Shown here piece by piece: positions 45,789-56,964 of a stretch of 64,000 nt of DNA; within the stretch, counting starts at the first letter, position 1, and the number at the start of each line of letters is the position of its first letter. A model generated the notes under the pieces. The model was given only the letters and a program-made list of their open reading frames with translations. It did no database searches and had not been told where the DNA came from. Made by a program: the position numbers and the translations under genes. Source of the stretch: Hydractinia symbiolongicarpus (lineage: Eukaryota > Cnidaria > Hydrozoa > Anthoathecata > Hydractiniidae); the NCBI RefSeq assembly GCF_029227915.1, contig NC_079877.1, positions 22,717,851 to 22,781,850 on the forward strand, read 5' to 3'.

Positions 45789-48700
45789 TCAATTTGGCGC
45801 AACGAGTTGTAATTTCCTGATCATATCTGCATGATTTGAAAACTGATCAAGGTATTGTTGTAAATTCAACCCATCCTCTGTTATCCAAGGTACGGTTGTT
45901 TGTGCTGGTTGCTCCCACCTAAAAATAGAAACATACTTTAGTCAAGTTGAAAGACAACACTAATAAAATAAACAAACCCAATTTGGAATAAAAAACAGTA
46001 AATTACAGTAAAAGTAAATTGGAATTTTGTTCGAGCGTCTTTGACTAGAATCCAATAAATTCGTTGCTCCTGCCAGAATTTCCTACAAACTCTCATACAA
46101 ACACTAAATAAAGTCAAAAAATTCGAATCGTTTTTTCGGCCTTTTGAATTTACTAAATGAAACCAATATCAGTGAAGGAAGAAACATGTTGTAAATAAAC
46201 TAAAAGTGTTAACTACCATGTTTGTGCTGAGTTTTTGAACATGACACACTCTTCCATAATCTGAGACGATTTTGCTTTACTTTTTTTCAGAGACGGCACC
46301 ATTGACAGTGCTTCTTCATCTCCTCCTCCTTTCAACTGCGTATGAATATCTAAAGGAAGCAGAAAATCTTTATTAAGAAAAGTATGAATATGGGGAAGCG
46401 CAATCCTTTGTAATTGAAGAAAAAAATAGGATTTAAATACTGCAAGGTTCTCGGCCTTTTTTTACATTTTTCAGTCCAAACTTAGTTTAGCTTAGCATTT
46501 TACAAATTTCTTTACCCAGTGTAACTATCAATTTAGGAGGGATAATAACGCAGTTGATTTCCTCTGAATTACCAAAAGAATTGACCGAAAAATTGTTTAT
46601 TTTAATATTTTTACGATAAAATTGCTGTAGGTAAAATGGAAACTTGTACATCCTAGACTAAAGGTCTTGCTGAAAATAATTTTAGCCTGGTTTTAATTAC
46701 AAATGAAAACAACTTAGCGTAAACACAACACAGCCTCGTCCTCATATTCCACCATGATATTATAATATCCCCCCACCAAAAAAAAAAAAAAAAACCTATT
46801 TTAATTTATAAAAGTACATCTGCTGCGATGATGCTGTATCGGGAGTTTACCTTTTGCTGTTGAAAGAGTTTGTTTCAATGATTCCACTTCATGCTCATAA
46901 AATTTAACGTCGTGGTCAGATTTGTATACTAAACAAAATAACAAAATTGTACGCAAATATAGGAAATACCTCAAGTTATAGCGTACATTTCACAACATGC
47001 GGCTTTATGTTCAGAATATTTATTGCAAAAGCAAAAAAATCAAAATTATTGTTTAACAATAGCAGTTATGGGAATCTCTTTACAAGAGCAAATCAGATAC
47101 ATGTCATTTCTTATAAGAAACTCCGTGTAATAAACTCTGTGTTTCTATCTGGAGGTTGAGATTATACACCTCTTCCCGAAAAGCATTTAAATAAAATGAT
47201 GTGATGCGAGAAATGAAAATCCTTTAGCAACACTCACATTCATGTTTGATTTTCGCAATGCACGGGATGATGTTTTCCGGTGACGTGTAAGAAGGTATGC
47301 CAAATTTGTTTAGAATTGTGTTGAGTTGTTTTTCTCCTGGTTGGTTGAAACTAGGATCCAGTCTGTTTAATGATAGGTCAGCAACTAGCTCCTTTGTATT
47401 ACTGGTAAAATAATAAAATATAATTCTATGATATACTATGTAATTTCTACAAAAATAAGTGTCTTCATCTTCGTTCTGCGTCAACTTGAAACAGAAATTC
47501 CATTTTTAAATGCTACTTTTATAAGTTGTTTCAATTTTTTTTCAAATTTCCATGAAAATACGTTTTAAAAAATTGATGCGTCGTGTAATTTTATTTTTGC
47601 GTGATGGGAAATACCTTGCAATGCGAGAAGACATCAAATTTTGGATGGGAACAACCATAAACTTTTCCACTTCTTCAATCCATAGTTGTTGGTACTTCTC
47701 GCTGAGTTGAAGAACTTCATTTTGCAGCTTTAAAATCTTTTCTTCGGCTGCGATTATAATCTAGAAAAAAATTTTAATATAACGACATTGCACAGCCGAA
47801 ACTGGTAGTCACTTCATGCACCTAGGACAGGACTAGCCATCTTGTTAAGAAAAAAATATTTTTTTTATCTTGTGATTTATATAATGTGCAATATACTAAG
47901 TTTGTCTGAAAAGAGAATCCCTGTCGAAAAGTTGTTTAAACAGAGATGAAGCTTTCTCATGTACACATTTTCCAAGTACTCACATCTCTTTGTTGTTGTT
48001 GAAGCCTGGACTTTGATCCACCATTATTCTTAATCAGCTTTTGTATAATTGTCTGTTTGGCATGCTAAAAATATATATTTAAAATTGCAATGGGGTTGAA
48101 TTGAAATAACGCCGCAATTGAGACTCTTCTTTGAGGTGACAGAATCAAAACAAGTCTGCACAACACGCATAAACAAACAAGGCTAGTCAAGGCTCATCAA
48201 AAATCTCCAATTTGAAAAAAGGAATAATTGCGAACTTTTCTAATTATTAATTTGTTGGTTTTTGGTAGGTTCCATATATTTTTTTGAATGTAAGTTTTAA
48301 ATTATTAGGATAATAAGGACGATATTAGCTTAACCTCGAAATAATAATCAAAAAAGAAGAGTGAGATTTAGAGGGCTATTTATAAAATAAGGGGGGGGGA
48401 GGAGGTTGACCCCTCTGCTAACTTTGAAACAATCGTTGAACCGTAAATTTTATTTAAATCTTACCACTGTCTTATTAAAGCTTTGAATTCTGTTATACTT
48501 TTGAAGTAACAACCCCATAGCATTTTCTCTTTCTTCTTTTTCTTTTCTTAACCTTTTGGTCTCACTTTGAAGGCAGTTCAAAGAACTGAGTAATGAACCA
48601 TGTTCTTGCTGCAAGGAGTAGAAATTTCTAAAAAACAAAACATTAATACTAAGAGTTTTTTTAATAGCTCTAGCATTAGGTGATGAAGTCCTGCTTTCGA

Positions 48701-51554
48701 GACGCGATTTTGAAAAAAGCAGTACTCAGTCAATCATTTAAGGTACTGTACAAAGAAGCCGGAGACAAATTTTAGAACTAAAATTAAGAAAATGATTCGA
48801 CTTTTTACTTCCAAAAAGTGAACTTCTGTCACACTGCACAGCAAAGTATAAGCTTTGCTTAAGACAGCAAAATTTTGTTGCTTGCCATTTTTTACTTGTA
48901 ATGAGTGGCTGCACGCTCGATATTGAAGATAAAATACATGCAGGGGCTATTTAGCTTTGGTTACAAAACTTATTCGTTGTTTCGTTACAGAAAAAAAAAG
49001 ATATAGCTAAAAGTTCAAAGTTATGAATATGCAGGAATTAATTATGAAAGTTTTTACCTAGTTTCGACTCAAAGTTTATGTACTTTCACTAAGCTTTTTC
49101 ACAAAAAAACCTTTAAACTTGTCTACAAAAATTCTGTTCGTCATTTTTGTTTCTAAGAGATATTTACGTTTGGCATGCTTAAAAATGGCAACCTGTAAGT
49201 TATATATTCATTAGGCAACTTTTTTAATATTTCGTGCCTCACACGCTCGAGGTGTTGACTTAACGTTGTTGCATACGTTTAAGAAACAGTGTGAATGTGA
49301 CAGCTTCTGAAATTTCTTGTTGTAACTAATGCGCTAACTTAAAGAGAATCTTATTTTTTAAGATCAGACAACACCTACCGCATATTTTTAGCTGTTACAT
49401 CATCATATTTCTGCTGCAGTATTTCATTTATTTGAGCGTTAATTGAGTTTAGTTTTCTCTCTAATTCCCAAGTATTATTTTTTGCTTCTTCCGAGATTAG
49501 AAATTGCTGAAAATGTGCTACCTGACTTTCCTGAAAGATACAAAGAAAAAGCGGGAGATAAAAGTAACCATGTGAAATTCAATCATACTACCTAGGGTTC
49601 TTTTCTTTTTACCTCAATAAGTTGATGAACTGTTTGCAGTAGAGCAGGCGTTGTAGAAATGTCTTTCAGTTTACCAGTCTCAAATTTAAACCTGGAAAAA
49701 GTTCAAGCTCTCAGATTATTGGATTTCCAATATAACAAAAAATAATACAATGTGAAAACTTACCGTAAGTCGCAAGCATCTTTCGTTAAATCAATTCCAG
49801 ATGAAAGTATGTTTAGATTTGATGTCGATTGTACTATGTTACTAATGATACTTTGGCTCACTTCATTAGGATTGAATGTATGCATGATATTCTAAATTTG
49901 AAAAACTGTTTTCGATAAAGTAAACAAACGACTTCTAGCACCGTAACGACGCGTATCATTACACGTGAAATTATTTGGTTTTACCACATTAATCATTATT
50001 GCAAAAATTATCATAAAAACTGCTTATTAGAAGCTGAAATCGTTCGATAAAAACGTCTTTGCAATAAGAAAATCCATGATAGAACCTATTTTAACTTTTT
50101 TCTGGTTATAGAAGATATGCTAAATCATAGAGAAAAGATGTCACCTCTGCTTTGCTCCATAATTGATCTTTACTTATCTCGTTGCAGCTGCAAGAAAAAT
50201 GTTACTTTTATAACACCCACACACAGAAAAATAATTATTTCATTTTAGGAAAATATGTTTTTTGCAACAAATATGAATAGGTTTTGATTGTATACCTGTC
50301 TTCACCTGCTGTATCTGTTAGTCCAGCATTTTTTGAATACTCATTATAAAAATATGTGGAGATTTCTTCACAGGTTTCCCGAACAGATTTCTACAAGAAA
50401 CTGTACATGTATGATCTGATTAAGCGCAAGTATTTTAATGCATTTTTAACAGTTTTCCGTGCTTTTTGTCTGAAAAAATCATTTAGTAGCAATTTATTTA
50501 TCTTGAAGAATACACTAGTTACAGTAAATAAAGTAAATGGTGAATAACACATAAACTACTTCATAAAACCTTATGAGATTTTAATTGTTAAGATGGCTAA
50601 ACCCATATATTTGAAGAAAAAGTAACATGAATTCGTTTTTTAAGGGCCAATTGTTTTAATATTTCACTTTGTACAAATGCTGGTCTGGCAAAAAAAGGGC
50701 TACACAGAGTTTTTATTAAGTGATATGTGTTGTATAAAGGCTTTGTCTCAAGCTGAGTCAATGTGAAAGAAGCCCTCTCTACTAATTTTGCAAAAGTGTA
50801 GTAAAAATATTTTTTGATAAACTTGAGCGTAAAATTTTTTATAGCCACCAAGGTGATAGTAACAAATTCAATTTTGTTGTAACCATACACCATTAACACC
50901 ATTAACCGATGTTAAGAAACTAAAGAGACTGGGTTCAAACAATAAAGAAAAAATGCTTCTCTAGTGACAATTTTTTACAATTCAGGACACAATCCTTGCC
51001 AGAACGATAGTAACCAAACAAAAATAAAAATAAAACTCAATAAAAAAAAACTTACCATACATGGCGACTCTAATTGCACTGCTAAACTTTCTGTAGGCAA
51101 TTGTCTTGTATAAAATGTTGGATTATTTGAAGATCTAAGCGTAAAATTTAACGCAGGTCAAACAAATAATTATACCATGTGACAGGGAAGCGCAACAAAC
51201 TACATATCCTTACTTTGATATTATTTCTTTATGCTTATCATACTTTTGAGATATTCTTTTACTAACAGCATCCACTTGCATGAGAATTTCGCTGATTTTC
51301 TTACAATGAGATGACAGAAGATAATTACGAATGTTTCCATTATTAATATCAGAACAACACTTTGCTATTTTCCATTCTGAAAAATATAAACAAGACAGGT
51401 TATAAATTTGAGACGAAAAAACACGCTTAAACTTTAAAAAAGTCTCACCAATGTCAGCAATGCTCTCTTTGATGCTAACTTTCTTTCTCTTTGGTATTGA
51501 TGCATCTTGTTTTTTATAGTTAGCAGATAAGTATTTATCAAATTCACTATTCAT
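45789..51554 (-). CDS. HAUS5: HAUS augmin-like complex subunit 5, 15 exons
   Basis: Exons: 51554-51449, 51376-51214, 51134-51056, 50390-50296, 50187-50145, 49891-49764, 49691-49613, 49530-49379, 48627-48465, 48064-47984, 47760-47615, 47401-47238, 46928-46851, 46349-46217, 45918-45789. All are GT-AG with consistent phases: 579 residues (human about 630). Coiled coil dominates (exons 8-11). The C-terminal 'WWEQPAQTTVPW' (from residue 537) followed by 'LNLQQYLDQF' is the feature I associate with HAUS5, and the 'YEHEVESLKQTLS' block before it also fits. HAUS5 is part of the eight-subunit augmin complex, which recruits gamma-tubulin to spindle microtubules. No DNA-level oddity is seen. The family call rests mainly on the C-terminus; the exon structure is firmer than the name. 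Confidence 0.75.
50597..50902 (-). other. Unrecognised ORF in HAUS5 intron 3
   Basis: A 101-codon frame lies inside the 665-bp intron between exons 3 and 4, on the same strand. Its composition is rich in F, K, I and L, as expected for AT-rich DNA. I see no domain, and the HAUS5 reading frame joins without it. Confidence 0.2.
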
Positions 51555-54380
51555 TCTTAACTATTGAAAATAAATAGATGAAAGATGTTCGTAGATTTTC
51601 ATTGTAAAACAAGCTAATCTCATTATTTGTTTTTCACTTTTACGACATCACCTTATCGCTGCACATAAGCAGACCACATCTTTTATAAAACATTTTTCTT
51701 TTTCACAATAACCAAAAGAATAACACTTGGGTTTTCAATTCAGACCTTCGATACGCCTGACTTTTTCGCTCTAGGAAAAAAACCTTGCAATCTTTTAAAC
51801 CAAGCTTACTTAATAAATTTGTGCCCCCAAGATATTTTACAAAGATTGAACTCATTTGACTTGTTTTTCAGCATGCATTTTTTTTGGAACTCAGTAAACA
51901 ATTTCGCAATAATCTTATTTATAGGAATAAAAGGCATAAACATTTCATGAAATACATCATCTGGAATTTCCATAAAGCGGATACATGGAGGACAAATGTT
52001 GTTGGTGTCTGCTTTGCAGATATTTAATCTAAAATTGGCTTTATGTTGAGTCTTCTTTAAAAATGAGAACAAAATTGCTGCAGAGAAATTTGTGTTTAGA
52101 ACTGACACAGCCAAAGAATTTTTCATACAAATAAAACTTTTTGCTTACATGTGTCTGCATTTACAATTGTGTGCTACCTTAGGGAGTAGTTTATTTAATT
52201 TAAATTGATTCAAAAAATATTTCTAAACATGCATAAGAAAGAATCTTGCAAGCTTTTTCCTGTTCTAGCAAGAACGGTACGAAAGCCTGCTGTTAAATAA
52301 CTTTGAAAATGAAACATTCGAAGCTATGAAATGTTTTAAAATATATCCATCAAAAGCAAAACAAGTACAATGTTTATGCTACTCCTGGTTAAACTCCAAA
52401 TAAAAGACAATTTTAAATATTTAATCTTCTTGGAACCAAAATAACAGAAAAAATAATATATTATACAATAGCACCATTAAATCTTTCTACACCAAAAATT
52501 AAATAATTTATTTGACTTTATTGAATAAATAAAAAATTACTAATTACCTCTTGTGGAAAATAAAATCGCAAAAAGGTCCCATAATTTCAATCTGAAAGAA
52601 ACTACATTCTCATAAAGTATACGTTTCCATGTGCAAAATCAAATTTCTGTGCAAAATTCTTCCATATTTTTGAAGAAAAACAAACAGAAAATATTGAAGA
52701 AATTTTTCTTTCAATCCCGACACACCCTTTACACAAAAAGAACAAAGATTTGGTGTTATTAAAGAATAAAGTAAATGCTTTGTCGTTACAAGGTTTAATG
52801 GGTTGCGTATTTTTTCTGGACCAAAAATGAACAGGAGTGGACCTTTGAACCCAATATGCTTCAGTTGTTTCATAAACAACCTGATTATATCACATTAGAT
52901 ATATATTAATAATCTAAGTAAATCAACTTTACAGTATCTCAAGTAAATTATTTAAGAATCTGTATTTGTTTAATGCTATGGTGACTCATATGGTGACATC
53001 ACTCAAAAATAAAATTGATTTTATTTTTTTAATGGAAGGACTACCATCCTAATGCACTGTCATTCGATAAAAAATCAGTGTTAGTTGCAATTATTTACCA
53101 CAATTTTATTATGTTTCCTTAATATAGACACATTTTTCATCTTCCTTTAAATTTCAGTTGGCATTCTTGCATAATACGTAATCTTTATAAGCTTTAGAAT
53201 TCTTAAAAAAGATAAATATTTCGTCACCTTTTAGTTACCAATATCGATAGTTTTATCTCAGATTAAAGTGTTAAGAATCCCAAAAGTGGTCATTATGAGA
53301 CTGTATGTGTGCATATAATACTACTTTCTTTACAAAATAATTTTCATTGCAATATCTGTGGGTAAAAAGAGGTGATATAAAATATGTTTTTCTGTTTGCC
53401 AGCATCCATTGCCAAATTACATTGCTTAAGCTGTTATGTCAGCCTATTTATCCCAGAACATTTTTAAGACTAGGGAAAGTGGACATAAAACAAAGACCAT
53501 TTAAATAAATTGAATAACAGTTAGCATAATTCACAATTGATATTTTGAAACATATTTAACAAAAAGAAACTCGTGATCAAACAAATTAAAAACCTTAAGT
53601 AAAACAAACACAAACATAAAGAAAAAAAATGAATAATTTTCAGAGCTGACAGAGAGACAGACCACACTACAAAAAACAACCATTATTCTGGCAAAAATAT
53701 TTCAGAGGTGGTTGACGTCATCATCAAAGAATGGAGTGATGGAACACAACAGTAATACGCAACATGTATCAAGCAATCCAAAGATAAGGACGTGTTTTAA
53801 AAAAGTATGATACAAACACATTTTCTGTGCATAGCACGAGCCGCTTCAACATTAAGAGCATTAAGTAAAGGGATAACAATGAGTGAAATTTGCAGGGTGG
53901 TTGGAGGGATCAATTGTAAAACAATTGGTAGACAATATAATAAAGCAATTGCAAGATAGTTTTCTGAAGGAATCTTAGAATAAGAATGGAATTAACTCCA
54001 GGAAATTAATGAGGCAACAACAGGAAGGTGTGGTTTTTGACCCCCTTAGCACTTTGAAAAAAGTCTGGAATCGAATGCAGTTCTCTCACATGATCTCTAA
54101 TTTCAATAGCTACAATCCATTATGGAAAATAATCTTAATCAAACAGCACCCGGTAAGTGCAATTTTAGAAAGTAATTTTTCTCTTCGTATAAATTAAATA
54201 AATTCAACATCTATTTCTTCTAATCCTAAGAAATTAATCATCACCTGTCAATCTTACCACATATTTCCTGACTTTTCAAAACAATAAATAGAAGAACATT
54301 TGAGGCTAATTGTTAAAAAAATTGTAAATCCAGACTTAATTGAAATTTTGACAATTTAAAAAAAATGTGTATGAAAAAAA
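51555..54380. other. Intergenic between HAUS5 and the P450 gene
   Basis: The HAUS5 promoter should lie near 51560-51700. Minus-strand frames at 51806-52126 (106 codons, with 'NNICPPCIRFMEIPDDVF') and 52610-52879 (89 codons) have no recognised family. A short plus-strand frame at 53807-53959 loosely resembles a TFIIB cyclin repeat. The rest is AT-rich and featureless. Confidence 0.4.
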
Positions 54381-55862
54381 TTATCTTGAAGATACTGTCA
54401 CATTATAAGGCCTTGGTACAAGTATAAAACTGGTTGTACCTACCAGGTCCGGTTTCATATTCCACGGTGGAATGCTGAAATCAAAATTAAAAGTAAGATT
54501 TGCGATAATAGTTGTCATTAGCTTAACTGATAACTCATCACTAACGCATTTTCTAAAACCTGATCCAAAAGGCAAAAATCCTTTTATTAAACCAATATCA
54601 CGTAACATTACAACACCTTCATTGTTCTTTAGAAATCTTGATGGTCGAAATTCGAATGGATTATCCCAAAATTTTGGACTAGTATGAATTGCACTTAAAT
54701 TAACACAAACACATGTGCCTTTTGGTAACTTGTGACCTTTTAAAGTAACTGACTCATTAGACATATGTACTGATGATAACGGATTTAGTGAACTCAGACG
54801 CAAAACTTCAAATACAGCAGCTTTTAAGTAAGGAACACTCATGGCTTCTTCCACTGTTAAGTTTCGAGTCTTTCCATATTTATCATCCAACTCATTTTGC
54901 ACTTTGGCTTGGATTTCTGGCCACACCACAAAGTATAGCAGGATCCACTTCAAGGCAGCTGCAAGATTTTCAACTCCCACAATAAATAAATCAGAACACA
55001 AAATTTCAGCATCTTCTATTTGTTGTTCATTGGCTTCCTCCATAAAAGCTTTTAAAATTTTTCTGATCATTGCATTGCTATCACCAAACTTTCTTGAGTT
55101 TTGAAATAAACTTTTTAATCTGCGTTCTCTATTTTGCATAAATTTTTGGTAATCTCGATATCTTTGCATACCAAGCAGTCGCAACCAGGGCAACATTTTG
55201 GTAGTGTTTGACAGCGTAACAAAATCATGATGGCCAGGTAAATTTAATTCACTGAATAAGATATCTGTCTCCATTCCATACACTACTCTAGCTAACAAAT
55301 CAATTGCAAACTTTTCGATCATCTCAGAAGGATCAAACTCTTTTGCAGCAGTCTGTGACATTAACAATTCTGTTAATTGCCTAATTTCAATTTCTAAACA
55401 TGTGTTAAGAAAGAGTTTATCTGCATTGCAAACATCTTTGCAGATGGCCTGCTTGTTTACAAAGCTTGGGCAATAATCCATAAAGGGAAATCGCTTTCGG
55501 TTTCTTGTAAGCAAAGAACTCATAAAATCTGGTCGTGACGAAAACTTCAAACCATTTTTACTCAATACTTCTTGTGCTAAGTTATAATCATTCACAATCA
55601 CTATTGGTTTTCGGCCAAGCCATATTGTAAATATTGAACCATAGACAGTTGCTAAGTTGTTTAATGTCTGAAGTGCTCTTTTCCTCAATATCAGCAAATT
55701 TCCAAATATTGGAAGCGGCATAGGTCCATGAGGCAGGTTCCGTTGCCGATAAAATGATTTTATAAGCCATCCAATGAAGAGTAATGTAGCAATTATAAAT
55801 CCATTCCAAAAACTAATCATTTTGTCTATATTAATAAATATAAAATAAATTATTGAGTACAT
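54381..55862 (-). CDS. Cytochrome P450 (clan-2-like), intronless, with atypical residues
   Basis: The 493-residue frame (479 if the internal ATG at 55820, Met15, is used) has the layout of an ER-anchored haem monooxygenase. A membrane anchor (about 16-36) is followed by a proline-rich hinge ('LPHGPMPLPIFGNL'). The K-helix E352-x-x-R355 and 'FRPSRF' (405-410) are intact. The haem loop reads 'FGSGFRKCVS' with the thiolate Cys439, but the usual Gly two residues later is Ser441. In the I helix, 'VGVEN' (295-299) has Asn where most P450s have the Thr that helps oxygen activation. Such changes are known in P450s that work without a normal oxygen cycle, but they also occur in decaying copies. The lack of introns fits a retrocopy or a naturally intron-poor family. 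The substrate is unknown. Confidence 0.9.
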   Translation of the reverse strand: MYSIIYFIFINIDKMISFWNGFIIATLLFIGWLIKSFYRQRNLPHGPMPLPIFGNLLILRKRALQTLNNLATVYGSIFTIWLGRKPIVIVNDYNLAQEVLSKNGLKFSSRPDFMSSLLTRNRKRFPFMDYCPSFVNKQAICKDVCNADKLFLNTCLEIEIRQLTELLMSQTAAKEFDPSEMIEKFAIDLLARVVYGMETDILFSELNLPGHHDFVTLSNTTKMLPWLRLLGMQRYRDYQKFMQNRERRLKSLFQNSRKFGDSNAMIRKILKAFMEEANEQQIEDAEILCSDLFIVGVENLAAALKWILLYFVVWPEIQAKVQNELDDKYGKTRNLTVEEAMSVPYLKAAVFEVLRLSSLNPLSSVHMSNESVTLKGHKLPKGTCVCVNLSAIHTSPKFWDNPFEFRPSRFLKNNEGVVMLRDIGLIKGFLPFGSGFRKCVSDELSVKLMTTIIANLTFNFDFSIPPWNMKPDLVGTTSFILVPRPYNVTVSSR

Positions 55863-56832
55863 TATCTAATTATTTGCGTCACATGGCTTGGGTAAACCTG
55901 GGGCTATGGTAACATTCACTTGTCCATATAAAAGCACTGCCAAACTGCGCTGACAAACTGCAGTCTCTCACATAAAGTGCCAGAGTTATAACCACTAAGA
56001 AAAATATTTTTGAGGTGCAGACTGGAATTTCTTAACTTCAAAGAGATATATATATTTTGGATATTCATAGTCACAGTCCTGTTTTATACTCCTAAATTTA
56101 TTTTGAGCAGGATTTCTGCTAAGTAATTCATATTTAATCTTGCCCTCATCATCAATCGCCGCATTTCCATTTTCAAACAAAAAGTCCCGCACTTCATGAA
56201 TAATTAATTAGTTCCCTGGATATAGTTTAAGCCTACGCGCTTGCGAAATTGTACAGAAAGAAATGACGTAGTTATTAAAGAGAAACAACAAAGATGGCGC
56301 ATTACGTAGAAATTTAAGACAATCTTATTATGCCATACTGCACAAGCTCTAACTTTCGATAGTATTTTCGTTTTACTGTAAAATTTTCAGACATGCTTGG
56401 TGAATCATGCAGCCATGACATGGTAATATTTTTCTTTTAACAGTGTTCGATGCAGCAGGGGATGCTAACAAAGAATCTTTTGAAAAAAACAAAAGGCTAT
56501 TGTTAAAAAATAAGAATGAACAAAAAAAATCTGCACACTGTTAACAGGGTTAACCAAAGGTTCATTTAGAAACAGAAGCTGATAAAAAATAACGAAATTG
56601 TAAAGAGTTGGAGCTCGTAGAAGCTGATTTTTTTCTTGTTTATGATACATTTTTAAATAGAAAGACTCAGCAATTTTAGTGTTAAGTTAATATCATTTTA
56701 TTATGTATTAAGGCCCATATTTTTAGAAAATAGTAAAAAAATGGTATAAATAAAACACTGAGTAAATAATTCAGCTATTTGGACAGCTGTTACTACCACC
56801 TTAAAGGGGAACCTCAGGTATAAAATTATACT
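55863..56832. other. Intergenic, upstream of the P450 gene
   Basis: It should contain the P450 promoter. One 65-codon exon-like frame (55995-56192, minus) is noted separately. The frame at 56465-56650 is unremarkable. Confidence 0.4.
55995..56192 (-). other. Possible orphan exon or gene fragment
   Basis: An open frame without an in-frame ATG reads 'ENGNAAIDDEGKIKYELLSR', then 'KQDCDYEYPKYIYLFEVKKF', and ends at a stop. Residue use looks protein-like rather than AT-random. I do not recognise it. It might be a last exon or a pseudogene piece. Confidence 0.3.
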
Positions 56833-56964
56833 TATAATTACAGAGGTTAAAAAGTTGGTTAACAATATAATTACAGAGGTTGAAAAGTTGGTTAACAATA
56901 TAATTACAGAGGTTGAAAAGTTGGTTAACAATACAATTACAGAGGTTGGAAATTTGGTTAACAA
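56833..56964. repeat. 33-bp tandem repeat, four copies
   Basis: The unit TATAATTACAGAGGTTGAAA-AGTTGGTTAACAA is nearly identical in all copies. The period is a multiple of three, so both strands stay open ('NIITEVEKLVN' on plus). Confidence 0.95.

Noticed and set aside
54472-55104. Three plus-strand frames of 70-87 codons
   Set aside because: Antisense to the P450 coding sequence; the minus strand has the family motifs.
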